The notes under the pieces are model-generated. The model did no database searches. It saw only the letters and a list, made by a program, of their open reading frames with translations, and was not told the DNA's origin. A DNA stretch of 64,000 nucleotides from JAWKUK01 sp041398605 (GTDB lineage Bacteria; Planctomycetota; UBA1135; GCA-002686595): positions 97,448 through 161,447 of the forward strand of contig JAWKUK010000021.1 in assembly GCA_041398605.1 (NCBI GenBank). The letters are read 5' to 3'. Of this stretch, positions 18,820-26,455 are shown piece by piece. The translations under genes and the position numbers were made by a program. Position 1 is the first letter of the stretch, and each line of letters starts with the position of its first letter.

Positions 18820-19461
18820 TCAGCCGGGCCGCACGGCCAGCGGCGTCTCCGCGAGCACGCGGTACCGCTCCTCGGGCCGCCCCGGGTCGCTGTCATACAA
18901 GCACGCGGTCGGGACGAGGAACGACCCCCGCGGCCGCAGGCCGAGGAACGCTGCCGGGATGGCCGCACGCGCGCCACCACCCGAGTCCACTCCAGCGGGC
19001 GGTCGCGGCGCCCCTACCTCCCCGGACATGCGCTCCCTCGACACACGCGGACGCGCGACCGTCACGTGGGGCCGGAACGGCCGCGCGCGCTCGCTGGCCG
19101 GCATGCGCCAGCCCGCGCCCAGGGCCGCGTTGCGCGCGCGGTTCCGCAGCGCGTCGAGCCGCCCGAACGAGTCCTCTTCCTCTTCGACGCCGGCCCAGAG
19201 GGCGCGCGGGTCCTCCAAGCTCGGGAAGGCGCCGACGCCCGCGAGCCGCAGCTCCGGCGCGAACAAGCCCCGCGTCTCGTCGCCGAGCGCCCGGGCGACC
19301 TGCGTCGGGTTCGGGTGCTCGCCGAGGAAGCACAGCGTCACATGCAAGTCACGGGCCGGGTAGATCCGGAATTGCGGCTCGGCGAGGGCGCCTTGGACCA
19401 ACCGCGCGAGCGGCTCCGCGACCGAGTCGGGCAGGGAGAGTCCGATGAAGAGGCGCGCCAT
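18820..19461 (-). CDS. thpR: RNA 2',3'-cyclic phosphodiesterase (2H family)
   Basis: Predicted 213-residue member of the 2H phosphoesterase superfamily, LigT/ThpR branch, which opens 2',3'-cyclic phosphates on RNA. It starts with the family motif R-L-F-I-G-L-S-L-P. The two catalytic H-x-T motifs are H-V-T-L at 40-43 and H-V-T-V at 132-135, and between them is C-F-L-G-E. The C-terminal L-Y-x-S part appears as C-L-Y-D-S-D-P. The gene is single, between recA and a sugar kinase. The family call is firm; the natural substrate is not known. Confidence 0.9.
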   Translation of the reverse strand: MARLFIGLSLPDSVAEPLARLVQGALAEPQFRIYPARDLHVTLCFLGEHPNPTQVARALGDETRGLFAPELRLAGVGAFPSLEDPRALWAGVEEEEDSFGRLDALRNRARNAALGAGWRMPASERARPFRPHVTVARPRVSRERMSGEVGAPRPPAGVDSGGGARAAIPAAFLGLRPRGSFLVPTACLYDSDPGRPEERYRVLAETPLAVRPG

Positions 19462-19659
19462 GGCACCACTTCACCCGTTCCCCGCGGCGGTTGCCAGCGG
19501 CGCGCGATGAAGGCGCCCAAGGGCCCGATAGGCGGAGGGCGCCCCGACCAATCCCGGTCGCGGCGCCCTCCAGGGCTGATGACTCTCCTGTTCAACCCGA
19601 GTGGAGTCGGGCTCGCAACCGACTCCGGCCAGGTGTCCGCGACGTCGGGCCGCGGCGGG

Positions 19660-19684
19660 GCACATTTCTTGTGCGGATTTTTTT
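19660..19684 (+). terminator. Possible rho-independent terminator (plus strand)
   Basis: A short hairpin GCACA-TTTCT-TGTGC is followed by GGA and seven T. It points rightwards, while both flanking genes (pfkB-type and thpR) run leftwards, so it would stop an antisense transcript if it works. The stem is only 5 bp and chance is possible. The rest of 19462-19736 holds nothing I recognise. Confidence 0.3.
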
Positions 19685-19736
19685 GGCGTCGCTCTCCGCC
19701 CGGTCCGAAGAGGGGCCCCGCGCCGCCCCGCCGCGG

Positions 19737-20636
19737 TCAGATCGAGACGATCTCGCGCAGCTCGTCGTAGCGGCGCTGGTAGTCCTCGAGGCCGCGCCCG
19801 GTCAAGCCGTCGACGCTGAACCCTTCGACGCAGAAGGACGCCGTCACGGTGCCGTGCAGCATCGCGCGGCGCAGGTTCGCAGCGGTCGCCTCGCCAGCGC
19901 GCGCGAGCGAGCCCATGAAGCCGCCGGCGAAGCTGTCGCCTGCGCCGGTCGGGTCGACGACCTCGGTCACGGGGTACGCCGGCAGGGAGAAGTGCACATC
20001 GCTGCCCATCACGAACGCGCCGTGCTCGCCCTTCTTGAGGATCACGTAGCGCGGCCCCATCGCGAGCACCGCCCGCGCGGCGCGGATCAAGTTCGCTTCG
20101 CCTGTGAGCATCGAGGCCTCCTCGTCATTGAGGATGACGCCGTCGACGCGCTTCAGCAGGAGGTCGAGCTCCGGCCGCGCGATGTCGATCCACAGGTTCA
20201 TCGTGTCGGCCACGACGAAGTGCGGCTGCTTCACCTGCGCGAGGCCGGCCATCTGCACGGCCGGGTGCGCGTTCGCCAGGAACACGAAGCGCGAGTCTCG
20301 GTACGAATCGGGCAGCTTCGGCTGGAACGTCTCGAGCACGTTCAGCTCGGTGAAGACGGTGTGCCGCTTGTTCCAATTCGCCTCGTAGCGGCCGCCCCAG
20401 CGGAACGTCTTGCCGTCGGCGACTTCGAGCCCGGCCAAGTCGACGCCCCGCCCTTCGAGGAGCGCTGAGTCCTCGGCCCGCCAGTCGCGTCCGACGACGC
20501 TGACGAGTCGAACGGGCGCGTACGGGGCCGCGGCGACCGAGAAGTGCACGGCGGAGCCGCCGAGGACGCCCGTGCGTTTGGCGTGGATGGTCTCGACGTC
20601 GTCGTAGCCGAGGGTGCCGATGGCGAGGAGGGACAT
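19737..20636 (-). CDS. PfkB-family sugar kinase
   Basis: A 299-residue ribokinase-fold kinase. The N-terminus has the glycine pair and G-G-S-A-V-H sugar-binding region at 26-31. Near residue 170 is L-N-D-E-E-A. The ATP and anion-hole motif D-P-T-G-A-G-D-S-F-A-G-G is at 228-239, with catalytic Asp234. The ATG at 20636 gives the normal start (S-L-L-A-I-G-T-L-G-Y-D). The frame extends to 20720, but the extra part is unrelated. The substrate cannot be read from sequence; adenosine-kinase-like or ribokinase-like enzymes share these motifs. No sugar pathway genes are adjacent. Confidence 0.88.
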   Translation of the reverse strand: MSLLAIGTLGYDDVETIHAKRTGVLGGSAVHFSVAAAPYAPVRLVSVVGRDWRAEDSALLEGRGVDLAGLEVADGKTFRWGGRYEANWNKRHTVFTELNVLETFQPKLPDSYRDSRFVFLANAHPAVQMAGLAQVKQPHFVVADTMNLWIDIARPELDLLLKRVDGVILNDEEASMLTGEANLIRAARAVLAMGPRYVILKKGEHGAFVMGSDVHFSLPAYPVTEVVDPTGAGDSFAGGFMGSLARAGEATAANLRRAMLHGTVTASFCVEGFSVDGLTGRGLEDYQRRYDELREIVSI

Positions 20637-20765
20637 CAGGTGCGCTCTTGCGGGGGTGCTGGGGGGATCTCGAGGGTCTCGGGCGTTGACTTGGTCCCGC
20701 CCGACCCCATATGCGAACACGGGCGAACCCTGCGGGTCAAACCCCGAATGGCGCCCCGGCGCTCG

Positions 20766-22079
20766 TCAGCGGGCCTCCATCGAGGCTCGGCGGGCCTCGG
20801 CGACGCGCGCGCGGAGGGCGCGCCCCCCCGCGACCATCACGACGCCGCCGAGCGCTGCGAGGCCGAGGAGCTCGACGCGGTAGAGCAGGCTGGTCGCGAC
20901 TCCGATGACGTAGGTCCCGCCGAGGAGCTTTGAGAGCCCGCCGAAGAGCGCCTCGCCGACGCCGAGCCCCCCGGGCGAGATCGGCACCGCGGCCAGGGTA
21001 TTGGCGATCGTCATGACCGCCAGCCAGTCCTGCGCGCCGAGCATGCTCCCGAGCACCCGCGCGGAGAGGACCACGGCGACCGCGTTGGAGAGGTGATTGC
21101 CGAGCGACAGGCCGAGCGCGATCAGGACCTCTGTCGGGTGGCTCATCAGCCGCCGCGCGGAGGCCTCGAGCCGTGCGATGCGCTCGCCGTGCGGCAGCCG
21201 CGCCAGGAGCGCGTCGAAGCGCACGAGGCGCCGCAGCCACGGCGTCAAGTACGCCACGAAGCCCAGCAGCATCGCGCCGCAGAAGGCCGCGACGGGGAGC
21301 TTCAACGCGTTGAGCTGGTCCCCTCCGGACAACACAACGACCGTAGCGAGCAGCACCATCGCAACGAGCCCGAAGACCCGGTCCACGACGACCGTCATGA
21401 GCGCTGACGAGCGGTTCTCGGGCTGATCGCGGACGACGGCGAAGGCACGCGCGACGTCGCCGCCGTTGAGGCCCGGGATAAAGCTGTTGAAGAAGAGCCC
21501 GATGTAAGTGAAGCGCATGGTCGTCCACCACCGCACGTCGCAGCCTTCGAAGCGCAAGAGGCGCCACCAGCGCGTGATCACGAACAGCGTCGAGAAGATG
21601 AGGGCTAGGAAGGGCGCGAGGACGCTCGCGATGCGGACGCCCTCGAGCGCGTGCGGGATGCCTGGGCTCCAGCCGATCTCGGGCGCCTTGGGCCCGAAGT
21701 CGACCTCCACGCCGCCGAGCGCCAGCTCGCCTTCGCGCAGCGTCACGACGCCTCCTTCGTGGGCGAGCGTCCCGAGCGCTGCGACGACTTCGGGCAGCGC
21801 CTTGGGAGAGAGCGCTTGCCCGGGCCAAACGTGGAACTCGACCACGGGCGCGCGCCAGTCGCCCTCGAGGTCGCCTTCGAGCCGCGAGGCGCCGACGGTC
21901 AAGGTGTCGTGCCACGTGACGTTGCCGGCCACGATCCAGATCGCGGCGGCGAGCACCAGGAGCGGCAGGAGGCGCGCCAAGAGCGCCCGCCCGCCCTTGC
22001 CCGTAGGCTTGGCCGGGCTTGCGGGCGTCACGACGGAGTTGACCGGCAAAGGAGCCGAGGCGGGGGTCCTGGGAGGCAT
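20766..22079 (-). CDS. Flippase-like membrane protein (LPG synthase TM / UPF0104 family)
   Basis: A 437-residue polytopic membrane protein resembling the transmembrane part of lysylphosphatidylglycerol synthase (YbhN/AglD-like family). After a Pro/Ala N-terminus there is a helix at 31-48, a soluble beta-rich insert to ~150, and then six or more helices. Family segments are W-W-R-L-L-R-F, F-N-S-F-I-P-G-L-N-G-G-D-V-A-R-A, D-R-V-F-G-L-V-A-M and I-S-P-G-G-L-G-V-G-E-A-L-F. There is no catalytic FPG domain, so a lipid or polyprenol-linked flippase role is more likely than aminoacylation. The start and stop are clear. It lies 129 bp upstream of the sugar kinase on the same strand. Confidence 0.85.
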   Translation of the reverse strand: MPPRTPASAPLPVNSVVTPASPAKPTGKGGRALLARLLPLLVLAAAIWIVAGNVTWHDTLTVGASRLEGDLEGDWRAPVVEFHVWPGQALSPKALPEVVAALGTLAHEGGVVTLREGELALGGVEVDFGPKAPEIGWSPGIPHALEGVRIASVLAPFLALIFSTLFVITRWWRLLRFEGCDVRWWTTMRFTYIGLFFNSFIPGLNGGDVARAFAVVRDQPENRSSALMTVVVDRVFGLVAMVLLATVVVLSGGDQLNALKLPVAAFCGAMLLGFVAYLTPWLRRLVRFDALLARLPHGERIARLEASARRLMSHPTEVLIALGLSLGNHLSNAVAVVLSARVLGSMLGAQDWLAVMTIANTLAAVPISPGGLGVGEALFGGLSKLLGGTYVIGVATSLLYRVELLGLAALGGVVMVAGGRALRARVAEARRASMEAR

Positions 22080-22169
22080 GGCGGGCGAGCGACGCGCAGG
22101 GAAGGCATCGACCCGCGCTGACAGCGTTCTTAAGGGGTCCCGCGGGGCGGGCGGCCCTGCGCGCGACGA

Positions 22170-23480
22170 TCAGGGCCTTGACGCCCCCTCTTGGCCGGTG
22201 ACCCCGGCGCGCGCATCCGTTCCACTGCGGCCTGCCGCGTCTAGCTTGCGTTGCTCACGGGCTTGGGCGTCGAGCCCTGGCCCCACTTCGCGCCACCAGG
22301 CGTCCCAGACCTCTTCGCGGAGGCTCCCGAGCCGTGCGCCGGAGACCGCGTCGAGCGCGAGCATCGCGTGCGACCGGGCCATGGGGTGGAACAGGTTGTA
22401 GCTCGTCGCGACTTGGGTCAGCGCGTAGTAGAGGCCGAAGCGCAGCGTCAGGCCGGCGCCGTCGGATGCGGCGGCGACCTTGGGCAGCCCGCGTTCGACG
22501 AGGAGGCGGCACACCTCGACGCGTGCGTCGGGGATGTCGACGTCTTCGCTTGGGACCCCAAACGCGGTGTAGGCCTCACCTAGCCCGTCGGGAAGCCGCG
22601 CCTGGAGCGGCTCGACGCCGAGTGAGAGGGCGGCCTCGATGAGGAAAGGATCGCCGAAGACCGCTGCATTCGCGCGCAGCGCCGCTGCGCGCACGTATGG
22701 CGCCTCGTCGTGCAGTCCGCGCGCGAGCGCTTCAGTCACGAGGCGCTTCTGGAGCGCCTCGGACAGGTCGACGAGCGCGCGCTCTGCGGCGTCGGGCAGG
22801 CCGCTGAGCCGCAGGAATGGGCTCACCGCGCGCAGCACGCGCCGTCCGCCGGCGATGTCGACTTCGGCCTCGGCCAGCACGCGGCAGGCGGCTTCGAAGT
22901 CGGCGGTCGCGGTCGCGTCGGCCTTGTTGCCGAGGGCGAGCATCTGTTTGGCGCCGTCGACGAGCGCTTCGAGGCGCACGCGCAGCTCTTCGGCGTTGGC
23001 GACCTTGCCGGCTTTGAGCGGTTGGTCGATCCCGAGCCGAAGTCCGTGGGGGGCGAGCTCGAGCAGGGCGCGCTCGCGTCCGAGCCCCGCCGGGCAGACG
23101 CTGGCGTAGCGCGCGAGCTGGCGCACCTGTTCTGCTTCGCGCCACCGGTCGGGCCCGTCGGTGCTGTGGCTGAGGGCGAGCAGGTTTTCGACGACGGCGT
23201 CGGTCGGATCGGGAATGGCGGTATCGTCGCTGCCGCCGAGCCAGCTGCCCTCTTCGAGCATGCTGGGGTCAACGAAGCCCCGGACGAGTTGCTCGATGGC
23301 GCTGCGGAGGTCGCCGACGTAGCGGAGCCGTTCTTCGGACGACATGAGGACGTCCAAGTTGTGGCTCGCCGCCTCGCTCGACTTGCAGCCACCAGAGACC
23401 AACATCCCGGGCCCGAGGAGCCCGAGCACGGCCGCCCCACGCGTCCACCGCGCCACCCAATCTCCGCGCCGTACGTCCAT
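22170..23480 (-). CDS. Predicted lipoprotein, helical repeat type
   Basis: A 436-residue protein whose start at 23480 (M-D-V-R-R-G-D-W) gives an N-terminal hydrophobic segment ending in the lipobox L-V-S-G-G-C, so the mature protein would be lipid-anchored at Cys near residue 31. The rest is helical and Ala/Leu/Glu-rich with repeated A-L-x-L-G-V-type helices, resembling HEAT-like solenoids (for example A-P-Y-V-R-A-A-A-L-R-A-N-A). I know no function. The frame stays open upstream through the 16-bp tandem repeat (G-V-G-F-R-G-R-G-L type peptides), but that repeat is not a multiple of three and is best treated as non-coding. Confidence 0.7.
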   Translation of the reverse strand: MDVRRGDWVARWTRGAAVLGLLGPGMLVSGGCKSSEAASHNLDVLMSSEERLRYVGDLRSAIEQLVRGFVDPSMLEEGSWLGGSDDTAIPDPTDAVVENLLALSHSTDGPDRWREAEQVRQLARYASVCPAGLGRERALLELAPHGLRLGIDQPLKAGKVANAEELRVRLEALVDGAKQMLALGNKADATATADFEAACRVLAEAEVDIAGGRRVLRAVSPFLRLSGLPDAAERALVDLSEALQKRLVTEALARGLHDEAPYVRAAALRANAAVFGDPFLIEAALSLGVEPLQARLPDGLGEAYTAFGVPSEDVDIPDARVEVCRLLVERGLPKVAAASDGAGLTLRFGLYYALTQVATSYNLFHPMARSHAMLALDAVSGARLGSLREEVWDAWWREVGPGLDAQAREQRKLDAAGRSGTDARAGVTGQEGASRP

Positions 23481-23566
23481 CCCGCGGAGTCTAAGCCGCC
23501 CTCCCCCACAACCCAAACCGGAACACCCACCCCCCCAACCCAAGCCCTCCCCCGAGTCCCAACGCC

Positions 23567-23896
23567 GCACGAGGCCCACGCCACCCGAAGCCCACGCCAC
23601 CCGAAGCCCACGCCACCCGAAGCCCACGCCCCCTGAAGCCCACACCCCTGAAGCCCACGCCCCCTGAAGCCCACTCCACCTGAAGGCCACGCCCCCTGAA
23701 ACCCACGCCCCCTGAAGCCCACGTCACCTGGAGTCCACGTCACCTGAAGTCCACGCCACCTGGAGTCCACGTCACCTGGAGTCCACGTCACCTGAGTCCA
23801 CGTCACCTGGAGTCCACGCCCCCTGAAGTCCACGTCTCCTGGAATCCACGTCTCCCTGGAATCCACGTCACCTGGAATCCACGCCTCCTGAATTCC
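23567..23896. repeat. Degenerate 16-bp tandem repeat array
   Basis: About 20 head-to-tail copies of a ~16-bp unit lie just upstream of the lipoprotein gene. Left copies read CCCGAAGCCCACGCCA and right copies read CCTGGAGTCCACGTCA, so the array grades from one version to the other. A few units are 14-17 bp. Units are directly adjacent, with no spacers of unique DNA, so this is not a CRISPR. The 16-bp period would shift the frame at each unit, which argues against coding. The ~85 bp between the array and the gene is C-rich with no clear promoter. Confidence 0.85.
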
Positions 23897-23921
23897 CCAC
23901 GGCTTCGTCGCGCCAGCGACA

Positions 23922-23945
23922 GCGCAGCCGCGTCAGCGGCTGCGC
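23922..23945. other. Perfect GC hairpin
   Basis: GCGCAGCCGC, a 4-nt loop (GTCA), and GCGGCTGCGC form a perfect 10-bp stem. It lies between the tandem array and the larger ssrA-proximal hairpin. It may be part of the same transcription-end zone. There is no T run. Confidence 0.5.
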
Positions 23946-23954
23946 CAGAAACCG

Positions 23955-24011
23955 CATCACCCGGGCCAGGGTCGGTCGAGCGAAGCTCGACAGACCCTGA
24001 CCCGGGTGATG
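23955..24011 (-). terminator. Long hairpin at the 3' end of tmRNA
   Basis: A near-perfect inverted repeat (CATCACCCGGG, GTCGAGC, loop TTC or GAA, and complements) of roughly 27 bp lies directly at the 3' end of ssrA. It shares two bases with the encoded CCA. It lacks a U tract, so its terminator role is inferred from position and stability. Confidence 0.6.
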
Positions 24012-24370
24012 GTGGAGGCGGGGGGAGTCGAACCCCCGTCCCGGAGCCGGCGCGTGCCGGGCGTCTACGTGTGTAGCCTCATGGATGGTTCTCGCTCCGG
24101 GGTCCCCCATGGGCAATGGTTCCGGTGCCAGCCAAGGTAAGGTCTCGTCGGTCTGCCCCGTGGCGCAGCTCGCCGACCAGTCCGCTAAGTGTCGTCCCCA
24201 CACGGCCGCGGACACTCCGCGTGGAGACGTGGCCTTACCTAATCAGGCGGCCAGTGCGTAGTTGTTGTTGGCAAGTAAATTGCCTTCCCTAGAGGATTTT
24301 ACGGGGTGACTAGAGATCCCCGACACGCAGCCCAGTGGCGGACGGAACCGGTCGAATCCAGTACGCCCCC
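24010..24370 (-). ncRNA. ssrA: Transfer-messenger RNA (tmRNA)
   Basis: One-piece tmRNA of 361 nt. The 5' end reads GGGGGCGTACTGGATTCGAC, the conserved tmRNA opening. The 3' end is the T-arm (GGGTTCGACTCCC), then CGCCTCC pairing with GGGGGCG (one G-U), discriminator A and an encoded CCA at 24010-24012. The tag frame ends C-TAC-GCA-CTG-GCC-GCC-TGA. It rescues stalled ribosomes together with SmpB, whose gene lies 58 bp upstream on the same strand. The neighbouring stretch 24243-24272 is the tag frame. Confidence 0.97.
24243..24272 (-). other. tmRNA proteolysis-tag frame (ANNNYALAA)
   Basis: Reading the minus strand from GCC gives GCC AAC AAC AAC TAC GCA CTG GCC GCC TGA, that is A-N-N-N-Y-A-L-A-A-stop. 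The Y-A-L-A-A end is the normal degradation signal. The resume codon is inferred by alignment with the E. coli layout (TAGTC before GCA; here TACTT before GCC). An in-frame reading could start up to four codons earlier. Confidence 0.8.
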
Positions 24371-24428
24371 AAAGGTAACGCGGGAGCTTAGGCGCAACGG
24401 AGCCCGGGTTCAAGGCCCGAATCGGGCC

Positions 24429-24899
24429 TCAGCGCTGGCGCGAGACCGCGCGCGCCATCTCGCGCTTGTCCGACTTCTCACGCTCGCTCTGGCGCTTGTC
24501 ATGCAGCTTCTTGCCCTGCGCCAGCGCGATCTCGAGCTTCACCAGCGAGCCCTGCCAGAAGACCTCCAAAGGCACGATCGTCGTCCCGCGCTGCTTCACC
24601 AGCTTCGACCAACGGTCCACCTCGCGCCGCTTCGCCAAGAGCTTGCGCTCGCGCGTCGGCGCATGGTTCCACATGTTCCCGTGGGTGTACTCGGGGATGT
24701 GCGCCTGAATCAACCAGAGGTCGCCCTTCTTGATGACGATGTACGACTCCTGGAGCGAGATCCGCCCCCCACGCAAGCTCTTCACCTCGGTCCCAGTCAG
24801 CACGATCCCGACGGTGAGCTTGTCGAGCACCTCGTACTCATAGAGCGCGCGGCGGTTCTTCGCGATCGAGCGCGGGGCGTCAGACTTCGCTTGCGGCAT
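24429..24899 (-). CDS. smpB: SsrA-binding protein SmpB
   Basis: A 156-residue basic protein that binds the tRNA-like part of tmRNA and brings it to stalled ribosomes. It shows K-N-R-R-A-L-Y-E-Y-E-V-L-D, V-L-T-G-T-E-V-K-S-L-R, Q-A-H-I-P-E-Y and the basic C-terminal tail K-K-L-H-D-K-R-Q-S-E-R-E-K. All of these are SmpB features. The ATG at 24899 gives the standard N-terminus; the frame reaches 25037, but the extra residues are Trp/Arg-rich noise. ssrA lies directly downstream, so both parts of the rescue system are together. Confidence 0.97.
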   Translation of the reverse strand: MPQAKSDAPRSIAKNRRALYEYEVLDKLTVGIVLTGTEVKSLRGGRISLQESYIVIKKGDLWLIQAHIPEYTHGNMWNHAPTRERKLLAKRREVDRWSKLVKQRGTTIVPLEVFWQGSLVKLEIALAQGKKLHDKRQSEREKSDKREMARAVSRQR

Positions 24900-25012
24900 G
24901 GGGCTCGGGCGCTGCCCGAACCGACATTGTAGGACGGCCCACCCGCACGTCGTGGCCGCCCCACCCCGAAAGAGCGTGGATTCGGCGCGCCAGCGGCCTA
25001 ACCTCCACCACC

Positions 25013-26455
25013 ATGCCGCACGAACCCGCCCACGCACGGCCCACTTCGGCGTCCCCGGACCCCCGCCCCTTGCTTACGGAGGCCCTGCAGGGCTTCGCCG
25101 GCGACTACGCCGAGCTCCGCTACCACCGCAAACGGACCCGCACCGTGGCCGTCGAACGCGGCCGCGTGGACCAGGCACGGGCCAGCGAGCACACCGGCGT
25201 CGGTGTCCGCGTCATGGTCGACGGCGCCCTCGGCTTCGCGACGACGTCCGACCTCGAAGCCGGCGCGATCCGCACCGCCCTCGACGAGGCCACCCGCGCC
25301 GCCCGCGCGTCCGCCCGCGCCGCCCGAGGGCCGCGCCGGACCCCGCCGCCCCGCACCGCCCTGGCCGTCGGCCGCTTCGAAGCCCCCGGCGTCGACGACG
25401 TCGCCCTGCGCCCGCTCGGCGAAGCCCTCGACCTGACGCTGCGCCTCGAAGAGCGCGCCCGCGCCGCCAGCGCCCGCATCGCCAGCGCCTCGTGCGCCTA
25501 CAACGAGATCCTCGAAGAGAAGGGCATCGTGACGAGCGACGGCGCGAGCGCCTGGACCCGCCTCGTCCGCCCCGAGTTCCGCGTCAGCGCCGTCGCCTCC
25601 GAAGGCGGCGAGATGCAGCGCGGCGGCCGCTCGATCGGGGCGACGGGCTCATGGGACTGCATGTTCCGCGCCGGCTCGGCGGAGGCGCTCGTCGACGAAG
25701 CCGCGCGCATGGCCGTCGACCTCCTGTCCGCCGGCTTCCCGGACGCCGGCCGGCGCAAGCTCCTCCTGTCGCCCGCGCTCGTCGGGCTGCTCGCCCACGA
25801 AGCCATCGGGCACACCGTCGAGGCCGACTTCGTGCGCGCTGGATCGTGCGCCGCCGCCACGCCCGGCCCGCGCCTCGCCTCGGACCTCGTCAACCTCTGT
25901 GACTCCGGCGCGAGCCCGTACGACGACGGCGCCAGCGGCATGCTGCACGTCGACGACGAAGGCGTCTTGACCCAGGACGTCACGATCATCCGCGAGGGCC
26001 GGCTCGCGAGCTACCTGCACGACCGCGAGAGCGCCGCGCACTTCGAGGTGGCGCCGACAGGCAACAGCCGCGCCTGGGAGTACGACGACGAGCCGCTGAT
26101 CCGCATGCGCAACACGTTCGTGATGCCGGGCGAGTCGTCGCTCGAAGAGATGATCGCAGGCATCGACGACGGGCTCATGCTCGACGGCGCCTCGAACGGC
26201 CAAGCCGACGCCAACGGCGAGTTCATGTTCGGCACCCGCCAAGCATGGCCCATCAAGAACGGCAAGCTCGGCCCGCTGCAACGCGGCGTCAACATCTCCG
26301 GCCTCGCCTTCGATGTGCTCTCGACCGTCGACGCCGTCTCGAGCGACTTCAGGTGGGAGCTCGGCGCCGGCTACTGCGGCAAGGGACAGCCCGCAAAGGT
26401 CGACGCCGGCGGCCCGTGGCTCGCATGCACCATGCTGGTCGGGAGCCGCGCATGA
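25013..26455 (+). CDS. tldD: Metalloprotease TldD
   Basis: A 480-residue subunit of the TldD/TldE (PmbA) heterodimer, a metalloprotease that trims unfolded or modified peptides. The zinc motif H-E-A-I-G-H starts at residue 262, and the further metal ligand region lies around C-D-S-G-A-S-P. The family segments G-V-R-V-M-V-D-G-A-L-G-F-A, G-E-S-S-L-E-E-M-I-A-G-I-D-D-G and G-Y-C-G-K-G-Q-P are present. It is divergent from smpB. Its TGA overlaps the ATG of pmbA, so the two are translationally coupled, as expected for a dimer. Confidence 0.95.
   Translation: MPHEPAHARPTSASPDPRPLLTEALQGFAGDYAELRYHRKRTRTVAVERGRVDQARASEHTGVGVRVMVDGALGFATTSDLEAGAIRTALDEATRAARASARAARGPRRTPPPRTALAVGRFEAPGVDDVALRPLGEALDLTLRLEERARAASARIASASCAYNEILEEKGIVTSDGASAWTRLVRPEFRVSAVASEGGEMQRGGRSIGATGSWDCMFRAGSAEALVDEAARMAVDLLSAGFPDAGRRKLLLSPALVGLLAHEAIGHTVEADFVRAGSCAAATPGPRLASDLVNLCDSGASPYDDGASGMLHVDDEGVLTQDVTIIREGRLASYLHDRESAAHFEVAPTGNSRAWEYDDEPLIRMRNTFVMPGESSLEEMIAGIDDGLMLDGASNGQADANGEFMFGTRQAWPIKNGKLGPLQRGVNISGLAFDVLSTVDAVSSDFRWELGAGYCGKGQPAKVDAGGPWLACTMLVGSRA

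Noticed and set aside
23481..23866. Coding extension of the lipoprotein gene through the tandem repeats
   Set aside because: The repeat period of 16 bp is not a multiple of three, and the lipobox demands the start at 23480.
23567..23896. CRISPR array
   Set aside because: Units are directly adjacent without unique spacers, degenerate, and no cas genes are near.
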